Part shown: positions 25,101 to 32,942 of the stretch, one piece after another | How the letters are laid out: every line of letters begins with the position of its first letter | Position numbering within the stretch: position 1 is the stretch's first letter | From: Synergistaceae bacterium | GTDB taxonomy: Bacteria; Synergistota; Synergistia; Synergistales; Aminobacteriaceae | Direction of reading: 5' to 3' | NCBI GenBank assembly: GCA_017445405.1 | Contig: JAFSUD010000049.1 | Location: 1 to 36,572, forward strand | DNA: 36,572 bases | The notes under the pieces: generated by a model | Databases searched by the model: none | The model's input: only the letters and a program-made list of their open reading frames with translations | What the model was told of the DNA's origin: nothing | Translations under genes and position numbers: made by a program

Positions 25101-26605
25101 TGCCAGAGGAACAGACGACGCAGACTCTTCCTGCACTTCCTGAAGCCAAAGAGGTATCGGCGTTATTGCCTGAAGGTTTCGGCCTTGACGTACTGAGACA
25201 GGCCCGGATAGTGCCGCTCAGAGTTGATGACGGAGTGCTGATAGTCGGAGCTGTAGATTATGGAGCTTGGCCGAAAGCGCAGATGCTTGGAGTAGCGTTA
25301 GGATACCCGATAGATTTAGAGCTTAGGGACGAAAAGGAGCTGGGAGACCTTCTGCATACGCTTTACGACTTGAGGAGTGTGGCAGCGGACGAGGCAGCGA
25401 AGGGCATAGAAGGCATTGACGACCTCGACGACCTTACGAGAGAGGACATTCTCAGCGACAGCGTAGACGTACCTGTTATCAGACTTGTGAACGGCCTGTT
25501 TGTTGACGCACTGAAGCAGCGTGCGACAGATATACACGTTGAGCCGTATGAAGATGAAGTGCTGATACGTTTTCGCATTGACGGAGTACTGCAGGACAGA
25601 TTGAGGCTTCCTCGCTCGAATCAGGCACCATTGACGAGCCGCATTAAGGTCATGTCGCGAATGGATATTGCCGAGCACATGGCACCCCAGGACGGCAGAA
25701 TCGGAATTACTCTCGGAGACAGGGCGGTTGACGTGAGAGTCGGACTCGTCCCGACGCAGTACGGAGAACGTATAGCGATGCGACTTCTCGACAAGGGAGG
25801 CGGACTGCTGACTCTCGCAGATCTCGGCATGGAGGAACGCGAGCGGGGCATCATGAACGAGCTGATACACCACCCTCACGGAATGATACTGTTCACCGGC
25901 CCGACAGGTTCGGGAAAGTCTACGAGCCTTTACGCAATCTTGCAGGAGTTAGCCAGCCCCGACGTGAACATCATCACGGTTGAAGACCCTGTAGAGTACG
26001 CATTGCCCGGAGTGTCGCAGATACAGGTGAACGAGAAGGCAGGAGTAACATTTGCAGCAGCGTTGAGGTCGATATTGCGTCAGGACCCTGACATCGTGAT
26101 GATTGGAGAGATGAGAGACTTTGAGACTGCGCACATAGGAGTGCAGGCCTCATTGACGGGACACCTCGTTTTGTCGACACTGCACACTAACGACTCCATC
26201 AGCGCAATCATCAGGCTTGTAGACATGGGGATTGAGCCGTATCTAGCCGCATCATGCATGATAGGTACAGTTGCCCAGAGATTAGCCCGCAGACTATGCC
26301 CTAACTGCAGAAGAGAGATTCAGCCTCCTGCAATGATGGCTAAGCAGGGACTCACGAGAGCGTTCGAGCCTGTGGGATGCCCTCACTGCCACAACACAGG
26401 CTACAGAGGACGAGTCGGACTCTACGAGCAGTTCGTCATCAACGAGGAGATTCAGGAGGCATTCGTCGGAGGAGCACCGGCCTCAAAGCTGAGGGAGATA
26501 GCCCGCAAGTCCGGCTTCAAGACATTGTGGGAGATAGGGTTATCCGCTGTCCAGTCTGGCCTCACTTCACCTGACGAGTTAGCGCGTGTAGCAGGGGAGG
26601 ACTAA
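25100..26605 (+). CDS. gspE: Type II secretion ATPase GspE
   Basis: The 501-aa cytoplasmic hexameric ATPase has a GspE N-terminal domain at about 15-110. The Walker A box is GPTGSGKST near 267. The Asp box and Walker B lie near 290-340 (ITVEDPVEY; RQDPDIVMIGEMRD) and the His box is GHLVLSTLHTNDS near 352. A zinc-type CxxC...CxxC module sits near 400-435 (CPNC, CPHC). All key residues are present. ATG 25100 overlaps the gspD stop (TAATG). Confidence 0.97.
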   Translation: MPEEQTTQTLPALPEAKEVSALLPEGFGLDVLRQARIVPLRVDDGVLIVGAVDYGAWPKAQMLGVALGYPIDLELRDEKELGDLLHTLYDLRSVAADEAAKGIEGIDDLDDLTREDILSDSVDVPVIRLVNGLFVDALKQRATDIHVEPYEDEVLIRFRIDGVLQDRLRLPRSNQAPLTSRIKVMSRMDIAEHMAPQDGRIGITLGDRAVDVRVGLVPTQYGERIAMRLLDKGGGLLTLADLGMEERERGIMNELIHHPHGMILFTGPTGSGKSTSLYAILQELASPDVNIITVEDPVEYALPGVSQIQVNEKAGVTFAAALRSILRQDPDIVMIGEMRDFETAHIGVQASLTGHLVLSTLHTNDSISAIIRLVDMGIEPYLAASCMIGTVAQRLARRLCPNCRREIQPPAMMAKQGLTRAFEPVGCPHCHNTGYRGRVGLYEQFVINEEIQEAFVGGAPASKLREIARKSGFKTLWEIGLSAVQSGLTSPDELARVAGED

Positions 26606-26608
26606 GCG

Positions 26609-27763
26609 ATGCCGTATTTTGCATACACAGGCTATGACGCGAAAGGCAAGAGCACGAAGGGTACAGTGGAAGCAGGCTCATCAATTCAGGCAGTAGACAA
26701 GCTCACAGAACGCGGAATAGTAGTAGTAGATGTGAAGCTGTCTGAAGAGAAGAAGGGCGGAAAGGTCAAGATAAAGCTGCTGCCGTTGGATCAGCACATA
26801 TTTTTCTGCCGGAGTCTTTCGTCTTACCTGAAGTCTGGTCTTCCGTTAGCTGACTCACTGCGCATAATGTCGAAACAGGCACATGACCGCATGATGAAGC
26901 CTGTGATGGAAAAGATACTTGCAGAGGTAGAGGGAGGCAGGAAGTTTCACACTGCGCTTGCTGAATCCGGAGCGTTCCGCGAGAGTTTGTGGCGAGTTGC
27001 AGAATCCGGCGAGCAGTCTGGAACGTTAGTATCAGTGCTGAATGAGGCAGCGGACGAGTTCAAGCTGGAGGATGATTTACGGCGCAAGATTCGCGGAGCA
27101 ATGACGTACCCTATAGTGATGGCAGTAGTAGGAGTAGGCGTAGTATCATTCATGCTTACGTATGTAGTGCCGAAGATAAGCGAACTGTTCGAGGACATGC
27201 ATCAGACGCTGCCGCTGCCGACGCGAATATTAATCGGAATGTCAGACTTTCTCGGAAACTATGGACTCTGGCTTCTGCTGGCAATTTTAGCGTTCTGGAT
27301 GTGGCTTAAGTACACTGGCAGGAAGATTCAGATGCCGTTCATGCGCGGGATAACAGACCAGCTCAATTTGGCTCTCGTGATGTCGCACCTGAGCACGCTT
27401 CTGAAATCCGGAATACCATTAGTGCAGGGCTTACGTATGGCCTCATCAATGGATGTGCAGAGTCAAAGGTGGCTTGACGCTGCGGAGATGGTGAAGGCCG
27501 GGCACAGGTTTGACCGTGCGCTCGAGAAGATAGGGCTTCCGGAGGAGACAGTCGCAGTTGTGAGAGTCGGAGAGATGGGAGGAGATTTATCAGGAGCACT
27601 CGAGAACGTGTCCGGGCAGTCTCGCGAGATAGCGCAGACGAGGATGGAGAGGTTATCTACATTGATGGAGCCGATAATGGTGTTAGCGTTAGGTTTCAGC
27701 GTAGGATTCATAGTGCTTGCGATATTAACGCCTGTGTTTGACTTGGCCGGAATAGTGAGGTAG
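26609..27763 (+). CDS. gspF: Type II secretion inner-membrane protein GspF
   Basis: The 384-aa protein begins with the typical FAYTGYDAKGKSTKGTVEA start. It has two T2SSF domains of about 120 residues (near 70-190 and 250-375; SYLKSGLPLADSL and STLLKSGIPLVQGL are the equivalent motifs) and three membrane helices. It is the platform protein around which the pseudopilus is assembled. It sits 3 bp after gspE. A 141-bp gap follows before gspG. Confidence 0.96.
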   Translation: MPYFAYTGYDAKGKSTKGTVEAGSSIQAVDKLTERGIVVVDVKLSEEKKGGKVKIKLLPLDQHIFFCRSLSSYLKSGLPLADSLRIMSKQAHDRMMKPVMEKILAEVEGGRKFHTALAESGAFRESLWRVAESGEQSGTLVSVLNEAADEFKLEDDLRRKIRGAMTYPIVMAVVGVGVVSFMLTYVVPKISELFEDMHQTLPLPTRILIGMSDFLGNYGLWLLLAILAFWMWLKYTGRKIQMPFMRGITDQLNLALVMSHLSTLLKSGIPLVQGLRMASSMDVQSQRWLDAAEMVKAGHRFDRALEKIGLPEETVAVVRVGEMGGDLSGALENVSGQSREIAQTRMERLSTLMEPIMVLALGFSVGFIVLAILTPVFDLAGIVR

Positions 27764-27904
27764 AGAGGAAATGTGCGGTGTGATTGAGAGGCATTGCAGC
27801 TCACGGAGAGAGTTTGTCCGCTCGTCAGGCCGTCGCGTCCAAACGTCCCGCCCACCCTCCCGCAAAAGCTGAAAGTGTAATCATAATTTAGGAGGTAACA
27901 CATA

Positions 27905-28345
27905 ATGAAGGTAAGCAGCAAGAAAGTAAAGTTAGTACGCCGTTCAGGTTTCACGCTCATTGAAATAATGGTCGTCGTGGTCATTCTGGGTCTTTTGGCA
28001 GCGTTGGTTGTGCCGAGAATAGGGCCTCAGGTAGCAGAAGCCCAGCGCACCACAGCAGCTACACAGATACGCTCCCTCGAGGACTCGCTCGAGATGTACC
28101 GCATGCACAACGGCTTCTACCCCTCGACACAGCAGGGACTCGAAGCACTCGTAACCGCTCCGACAACTTCACCAGTGCCGAAGCATTACCAAGAGGGCGG
28201 CTACCTCAAGAAAGTACCCGATGACCCGTGGGGCAACCCCTACGTCTACCGCAACAGCAACGGCAGAATCACTATCACGAGTTACGGGCCTGACGGTGAA
28301 GAAGGCGGAGAAGGAGTAAACGCTGACATCAGCAACGAGGACTAA
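27905..28345 (+). CDS. gspG: Major pseudopilin GspG
   Basis: The 146-aa protein starts at ATG 27905 after TAGGAGG. The prepilin signal is RRSG/FTLIEIMVVVVILGLLA with Glu +5. The GspG signature is complete: NGFYPSTQQGLEALV, YLKKVPDDPWGNPYVY and the calcium-site end YGPDGEEGGEGVNADI. It is the main shaft subunit of the pseudopilus. The 141-bp leader upstream is the longest gap within the cluster and may hold a promoter or a processing site, but no clear one is seen; an inverted GTGTGA/TCAC pair is present. Confidence 0.97.
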   Translation: MKVSSKKVKLVRRSGFTLIEIMVVVVILGLLAALVVPRIGPQVAEAQRTTAATQIRSLEDSLEMYRMHNGFYPSTQQGLEALVTAPTTSPVPKHYQEGGYLKKVPDDPWGNPYVYRNSNGRITITSYGPDGEEGGEGVNADISNED

Positions 28346-28349
28346 GACA

Positions 28350-28847
28350 TTGCGCAAGGCTTTCACGCTCATTGAGATAATGATAGTTCTCGTAATCATC
28401 GGCACACTCGCCGGAGTAGCTTTGCCGAGACTGTCATTCTACTTTGAGCCCGCATCTGCAATACTTCAGAGAGCGTTCGAGCAGGCCGGGAACATGGCAT
28501 TATCAGGGACACCTGTGCGGTTCTCCATTGAGCACGGGATAACTTCAGCAAGGGGCGTGATTGTCGCTGAAGCCCTCAAGAAGAAGGAAGACCCGGAAAA
28601 CAGCCTCAGCGCATTTCTGGGAACGGCAAGGAACAAACCTGTGGTTCTAGAGTGGCAGAAGGTGAAGATGAAGGATATTCCTGACGGTGAAGGGTGGAAG
28701 TTTGAGCCCGAAGTCATCTACTTCTACACAGACGGCTCATGTTCACCGGCGAGGATATCGTTTGCGCCGAGAGGTGTTTCCGAGAGTGATGCAGATGAAT
28801 ACGTGCTGACTGTTACGGGATACTGCGTCCAGCTCGAGAAAGACTAG
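28350..28847 (+). CDS. gspH: Type II secretion pseudopilin, GspH-like
   Basis: The 165-aa protein starts at TTG 28350, 4 bp after gspG; no ATG is available before the pilin helix. It begins MRKAFTLIEIMIVLVIIGT, with Ala instead of Gly at -1 and Glu at +5. The C-terminal part (FSIEHGITSARGVIV; WKFEPEVIYFYTDGSCSPA) resembles GspH. It is the last gene of the secretion cluster, followed by a strong terminator. Confidence 0.8.
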   Translation: MRKAFTLIEIMIVLVIIGTLAGVALPRLSFYFEPASAILQRAFEQAGNMALSGTPVRFSIEHGITSARGVIVAEALKKKEDPENSLSAFLGTARNKPVVLEWQKVKMKDIPDGEGWKFEPEVIYFYTDGSCSPARISFAPRGVSESDADEYVLTVTGYCVQLEKD

Positions 28848-28864
28848 ACGGACAAGAATAACGG

Positions 28865-28895
28865 ACTCCTCCCTGGAAAAGCGGGGGGAGTTTTT
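28865..28895 (+). terminator. Strong rho-independent terminator of the T2SS operon
   Basis: ACTCCTCCC (28865-28873) pairs over nine bases with GGGGGGAGT (28883-28891) across a 9-nt loop; five T follow. Confidence 0.9.
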
Positions 28896-28912
28896 GTGTG
28901 CTCTAAGCAATC

Positions 28913-28921
28913 TGGTATAAT
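28913..28921 (+). promoter_or_regulatory. Extended -10 promoter of the housekeeping run
   Basis: TGGTATAAT gives TGn plus a perfect TATAAT (28916-28921). A poor -35 (TTTGTG, 28893-28898) sits 17 nt upstream. It is about 45 nt before the kinase start. Confidence 0.65.
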
Positions 28922-28965
28922 CGCATAATTCTTACACATACATACACAAAGGAGCTAAATATATA

Positions 28966-29604
28966 TTGGGTCAGATTCAAATCATTGTTGAAGGAATGAC
29001 CGCCAGCGGAAAATCTACAATAGTAAATCTCATCTCCGAACGTTTGGGCTTCAAGATAATGCCTGAAGAGTTCAGAGACCCTCTAGACTTGCTGAGCCGC
29101 TTTCATCACGATAACAGGTGGGCTTTCCCCATGCAGCTAAATTTTTTGGTAACGCGTTTTGCACAATATCTGTGTGCCAGTGAAGAGACAGATTACATCT
29201 TAGACCGAAGCATATTCGGCGATAAAGTCTATGCGAAACTCTATTACAGGGACGGCTATTTCACAGACAGCCAGCTCGGATGTTACCTCACTCTTTATGA
29301 CTCGCTCCTCCGTTACGTCAAGAAGCCCAAACTATTAGTGCTTGTGCGGTGCCCGTTTGAGGAAATCATGAGGCGCATACATGCTCGGGGCAGACAGGAC
29401 GAGATAGATGCAGGTGAAGATTACTGGAGGAGTCTCTATGATGCCTACATGCCGTTTCTTGATTTCGTGAGGTCAGAAATTGCGGAAGACCTTAACTGCA
29501 TAGAGCTTGACCTTAGCAACCCTGAGTTCATACACACGCCTTCAATGATTGATGATTTTCTGGGGCGTGTGAAGTCATTCTTCCCGGAGCGCAGATTCTC
29601 ATGA
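28966..29604 (+). CDS. Deoxynucleoside kinase (dCK/dGK family)
   Basis: The 212-aa protein starts at TTG 28966, 11 nt after AAAGGAG. The P-loop is EGMTASGKST at about 9-18. The substrate Asp-Arg-Ser motif is YILDRSIFGDK near 76, and an Arg-rich lid (RIHARGRQDE) lies near 140. It phosphorylates deoxynucleosides in salvage. The exact base (dAdo, dGuo, dCyd or Thd) cannot be read from the sequence. It overlaps the NIF3 gene by 4 bp (ATGA). Confidence 0.9.
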   Translation: MGQIQIIVEGMTASGKSTIVNLISERLGFKIMPEEFRDPLDLLSRFHHDNRWAFPMQLNFLVTRFAQYLCASEETDYILDRSIFGDKVYAKLYYRDGYFTDSQLGCYLTLYDSLLRYVKKPKLLVLVRCPFEEIMRRIHARGRQDEIDAGEDYWRSLYDAYMPFLDFVRSEIAEDLNCIELDLSNPEFIHTPSMIDDFLGRVKSFFPERRFS

Positions 29605-30356
29605 AGGTACGCGGTTTACTCGCTCACATAGACTCGTTCGCGCCTTTCTCCCTCGCTGAAGAGTGGGACAACTCCGGACTCCTGGCCGGAAGCTATAACG
29701 CAGAGGTCAGGAAAGTTGCTGTGTGTCTCGACGCAGTGAGCGAAGCAGTCATAGAGGCTTCTAATCAGGGCTGCAACGTCCTCGTAACTCATCACCCGCT
29801 GATATTCAGGCCGATGAAGAGACTCACAGATGACTCCGAGCAGGGAAGGACTCTCCGAGAGGCCATACGCAGGGACGTGAACATCATAGCTGCGCACACG
29901 AACTGGGACAAAGCCCCCGGAGGAGTGAATGACACATTAGCTGCATTACTGGGACTCGCTGAGACGGAGTCTCTCGCTGACTTCGGAGTCGTCGGAGTCT
30001 TGAGGAAGCCTGAGAGTGCGGAGGCGTTCATGAAGCGCGTGATGTCCGCGTGGGGACTCTCACACATTGACTGCTACGGACACACTGAAGAGATTATGCG
30101 CGCTGCATTGTGCGGAGGCTCGGGTGCGGAGTTCTGGAGAGAGGCATTGCACAAGAAAGCAGATATTTACCTTACAGCGGACATGAAGTATCACGAGATA
30201 GCTGACGCAGTGAATGAGGGATTAGCTATAGGCCTCATCAATCACGGCGAGATGGAGAGAGCAGCGATTCCCGAACTTGCACGGAAAATTTCAGAATGCG
30301 GAACTGAGACGGTAATTCTTGACGTGAAAGCATTACCCTCACCGCTGAGAATGTAG
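29601..30356 (+). CDS. NIF3-like dinuclear metal-centre protein (DUF34/YbgI)
   Basis: The 251-aa protein shows the family landmarks: AEEWDNSGLLAG near 18-29, VLVTHHPLIFRPM near 60-72 (His metal ligands), IIAAHTNWDKAPGGVND near 93-109, and a C-terminal LINHGEMERAAI with further ligands. It is often annotated as GTP cyclohydrolase type 2-like, but its biological role is unsettled. The start forms an ATGA overlap with the kinase gene. The first 450 bp are rich in GACTC/GAGTC. Confidence 0.9.
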   Translation: MKVRGLLAHIDSFAPFSLAEEWDNSGLLAGSYNAEVRKVAVCLDAVSEAVIEASNQGCNVLVTHHPLIFRPMKRLTDDSEQGRTLREAIRRDVNIIAAHTNWDKAPGGVNDTLAALLGLAETESLADFGVVGVLRKPESAEAFMKRVMSAWGLSHIDCYGHTEEIMRAALCGGSGAEFWREALHKKADIYLTADMKYHEIADAVNEGLAIGLINHGEMERAAIPELARKISECGTETVILDVKALPSPLRM

Positions 30357-30367
30357 GAGATACAGAC

Positions 30368-31375
30368 ATGAAACGAGTATTAAGCCTTATGAGACCAACC
30401 GGCCCTCTTCATTTGGGGCATATGGCAGGAGCTTTGAGCAACTTTGTCAGGCTTCAGAATGATGATAACTACGAGTGCTTTTACGGTATAGCTGACTGGC
30501 ACGCACTCACCTCTAACTACGAGGACTCGGCAAACACCGGCGAATATTCCTACACGGCACTGCTTGACTGGCTCGCTGTAGGATTAGATCCCGAGAAATC
30601 CCCGCTGTTCATTCAGTCGCACATACCCCAGCACGCAGAGTTAGCCCTCGCGCTCGGAATGATTACCCCGTTAGGCTGGCTCTACAGGAATCCGACCTAC
30701 AAGGAGCAGCTCGACAACATCAAGAATAAGGACTTGGGCACATACGGCTTCTTGGGCTATCCGGTTCTGATGGCAGCGGATATATTGCTCTACAAGGCCG
30801 AGTTTGTCCCTGTGGGCGAGGATCAGGCAGCGCACTTAGAGCTTGCGCGCGAGATAGTGAGACGGTTCAACAACTTCTTCGGAGAGGGGCTGTTAGTCGA
30901 GCCTCAGCCATTGTTCACAGCGACTCCGAAAGTTCCCGGCACAGACGGCCGGAAGATGAGCAAGTCCTACGGCAACGCGTTAGAGATTTCCGAATCGGCA
31001 GACTCGATGTGGCAGAAGCTCCGCACGATGATGACCGATCCCGCAAGAATGAGGCGCACTGATCCCGGCGATCCCGAGAAGTGCCCTGTGTGGGACTTAC
31101 ACAAAGTCTTCAACCCCGACGGCGCAGAGAAAGCAGAAATCTGTGAAGGCTGCAAAACTGCAGGAATAGGCTGCATAGACTGCAAGAAGAAGCTCAACGC
31201 ACACATTCAGGAAATGATGAACCCTGTGCGCGAGAGGCGGGCCAAGTATGAGGGCAGGAAGGCACTGCTTGATGAGATACTTGCTGACGGTGCGGAACGT
31301 GCAGGACGGGTCGCGAGGCAGACTATGAACGAGATTTACCCTGCGATGGGACTCCTCCCGAATCCAAAGCGGTAA
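30368..31375 (+). CDS. trpS: Tryptophanyl-tRNA synthetase with iron-sulfur-type Cys motif
   Basis: The 335-aa class Ic synthetase has the HIGH-type HLGH at 15-18, AADILLYKAEFVPVGEDQ in the Rossmann core and KMSKS at 196-200. The C-terminal anticodon-binding region carries cysteines at about 239, 262, 269 and 272 (C-x22-C-x6-C-x2-C), the spacing described for the [4Fe-4S] cluster of Thermotoga maritima TrpRS. An extra Cys is at 259. It charges tRNA-Trp. The start ATG is 11 bp after the NIF3 stop, with AGGAG. The stop TAA overlaps the next ATG by one base. Confidence 0.96.
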   Translation: MKRVLSLMRPTGPLHLGHMAGALSNFVRLQNDDNYECFYGIADWHALTSNYEDSANTGEYSYTALLDWLAVGLDPEKSPLFIQSHIPQHAELALALGMITPLGWLYRNPTYKEQLDNIKNKDLGTYGFLGYPVLMAADILLYKAEFVPVGEDQAAHLELAREIVRRFNNFFGEGLLVEPQPLFTATPKVPGTDGRKMSKSYGNALEISESADSMWQKLRTMMTDPARMRRTDPGDPEKCPVWDLHKVFNPDGAEKAEICEGCKTAGIGCIDCKKKLNAHIQEMMNPVRERRAKYEGRKALLDEILADGAERAGRVARQTMNEIYPAMGLLPNPKR

Positions 31376-32022
31376 TGATTGATATTGACGCGTGGCTTGA
31401 GGTGTTCTCGGCAAGGCTCGAGGCGGCTTTTCCGGGGCGTATATGGTTCATGGGGCTTCAGGGGAGCTATGCACGAGGCGAGGCAAAGGAATCAAGCGAT
31501 ATTGATGTGGCCGTGATTCTCGACAGCCTTACAATGAATGACTTGCGGACATACCGCGCAGTGCTTGATGATGTCCCCGAACGCAGCAAAATATGCGGAT
31601 TCGTCTCCGGACGTGATGAGCTTTTGCACTGGGAGGCTTCAGACCTCTTCCAGTTCTGCTATGACACAGTGCCGATCAGGGGGAGTCTTGATGAAGTCCT
31701 CGCTCTGGTGAGTGATGAGGCAGTAAATCATGCTGTGCTTTCCGGAGTCTGCAATATATATCATGCATGTGTACATAACTTTCTGCATGAACGGGACTCC
31801 GGCATTCTCTCGGGACTCTATAAATCTGCAGCTTTTGTGATTCAAGCCTCGCACTTCAGGGAAACGGGGCACTACGTCAGGAATCACCGTGAACTCTCGG
31901 AGCTGGTGAGTCATGATGAACGGGAGATACTTTGTCCCGGCAAGGCTTCAGGCTTTGATGAGCTGTCAGAGAGATTGTTCATCTGGTCAGGAAGCATGAT
32001 ACGAGAGAGTGGGCAATCATGA
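31375..32022 (+). CDS. Nucleotidyltransferase-fold protein with helical C-terminus
   Basis: The 215-aa protein has the minimal nucleotidyltransferase motif GSYARGEAKESSDIDVAVIL near 30-49 (GS...DxD metal ligands). The second half is mostly helical and HEPN-like (VCNIYHACVHNFLHERD; GLYKSAAFVIQASHF). Stand-alone MNT and HEPN pairs are toxin-antitoxin systems; here both parts would be in one chain, so a tRNA- or protein-nucleotidylating role is equally possible. It is translationally coupled to trpS (TAATG) and its stop overlaps the RluB-head copy (ATGA). Confidence 0.75.
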   Translation: MIDIDAWLEVFSARLEAAFPGRIWFMGLQGSYARGEAKESSDIDVAVILDSLTMNDLRTYRAVLDDVPERSKICGFVSGRDELLHWEASDLFQFCYDTVPIRGSLDEVLALVSDEAVNHAVLSGVCNIYHACVHNFLHERDSGILSGLYKSAAFVIQASHFRETGHYVRNHRELSELVSHDEREILCPGKASGFDELSERLFIWSGSMIRESGQS

Positions 32023-32201
32023 ATGCATTTCTCGCTTCCTGCGGTGTCGCTTCACGTCGCAAGGCCGAAAACGTCATCCTCTCCGGCAGAGTCCAAGTCA
32101 ACGGCAAAACCGTCCCCGCTCCCTTCTTTCAGGCTGGCAGTTTCCGAAGAATGGCAAGGCAGGGCGCAATTTACAGGAGGACAGGACATCATGAGGCTTA
32201 A
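32019..32201 (+). pseudogene. Truncated copy of the rluB-like gene head (60-aa ORF)
   Basis: Codons 2-38 (NAFLASCGVASRRKAENVIL... to PFFQ) repeat the start of the pseudouridine synthase at 32191 with only four differences in about 112 bp, but lack two codons (RL) after the Met. The frame then continues into a 22-residue tail (AGSFRRMARQGAI...) not clearly related to either gene and stops at 32201. The period to the real gene is 172 bp. The real gene's AGGAGG site (32175-32180) lies inside this tail. The high identity suggests a recent duplication. Confidence 0.85.
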
Positions 32202-32907
32202 TGCATTTCTAGCTTCCTGCGGTGTCGCTTCACGTCGCAAGGCCGAAAACGTCATCCTCTCAGGCAGAGTCCAAGTCAACGGCAAAATCGTCCTCGCTCC
32301 CTTCTTTCAGGTCGACACTGAGAACGACACCGTAACTCTCGACCGCAGGCCTCTCACTCTCTCGGAACATGAGTACTACGTCATCAACAAGCCCGCAGGT
32401 TACGTCTGCGCAGTGAGCGACAAGTACGACCCCGTAGTCGTTGACCTCATCCCTGAACGCAAGGGCAGACTCTACCCTGTCGGACGGCTCGACCGTGAAA
32501 GCGAAGGCCTCTTGATCCTCACGAACGACGGAGATTTCACGCAGAGCATTCTTCACCCGTCAAAGCAGATTCACAAAGAGTATGAGGCTCTCCTGAACAT
32601 ACCCATCAACGCAAAACAGCTATCACGCTGGCGCAGGGGCTTCGAGCTTGAGGAAGGGCATCACGTTATCCCTGTGAGCGTAAACGTCATGGAGCGTGAA
32701 CCCGAGAATCAGTGGGTAAGCGTGGTAATCATTGAGGGCATGAAGAGAGAGGTGCGGCTCATGGCAAGGGAGGCGGGCTTCAGAGTCGAGCGGCTGATAC
32801 GACGGAGGATAGGCAACATGATTCTTGAGAGTCTGGGCACAGGCGAACACGTAAGTTTGTCATTTTCAGAGCTGTACACTAAAATATTTGAAAGCGGCAA
32901 AGTATAA
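32191..32907 (+). CDS. rluB: Pseudouridine synthase of the RsuA/RluB family
   Basis: The 238-aa protein starts at ATG 32191, 10 nt after AGGAGG; earlier in-frame ATGs read the duplicated segment out of frame. An S4 RNA-binding domain lies at about 1-60 (LNAFLASCGVASRRKAENVI). The catalytic domain has YVINKPAGYVCAV near 67 and GRLDRESEGLLILTNDGDF near 100 with the catalytic Asp. It isomerises uridine in 23S (RluB) or 16S (RsuA) rRNA; the exact site is not certain. Confidence 0.9.
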   Translation: MRLNAFLASCGVASRRKAENVILSGRVQVNGKIVLAPFFQVDTENDTVTLDRRPLTLSEHEYYVINKPAGYVCAVSDKYDPVVVDLIPERKGRLYPVGRLDRESEGLLILTNDGDFTQSILHPSKQIHKEYEALLNIPINAKQLSRWRRGFELEEGHHVIPVSVNVMEREPENQWVSVVIIEGMKREVRLMAREAGFRVERLIRRRIGNMILESLGTGEHVSLSFSELYTKIFESGKV

Positions 32908-32942
32908 CACATATAACTTATTCACAGAAGGGGGCAGAGTCC

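Noticed and set aside
27764..27904. A 34-codon ORF or a terminator between gspF and gspG
   Set aside because: The short ORF has no ribosome-binding site and ends before gspG; no stem with T-run is found. Only a weak inverted pair was seen.
32023..32190. Longer RluB N-terminus starting at 32023
   Set aside because: The extension is an out-of-frame reading of the duplicated gene head; ATG 32191 has the ribosome-binding site and begins the S4 domain.
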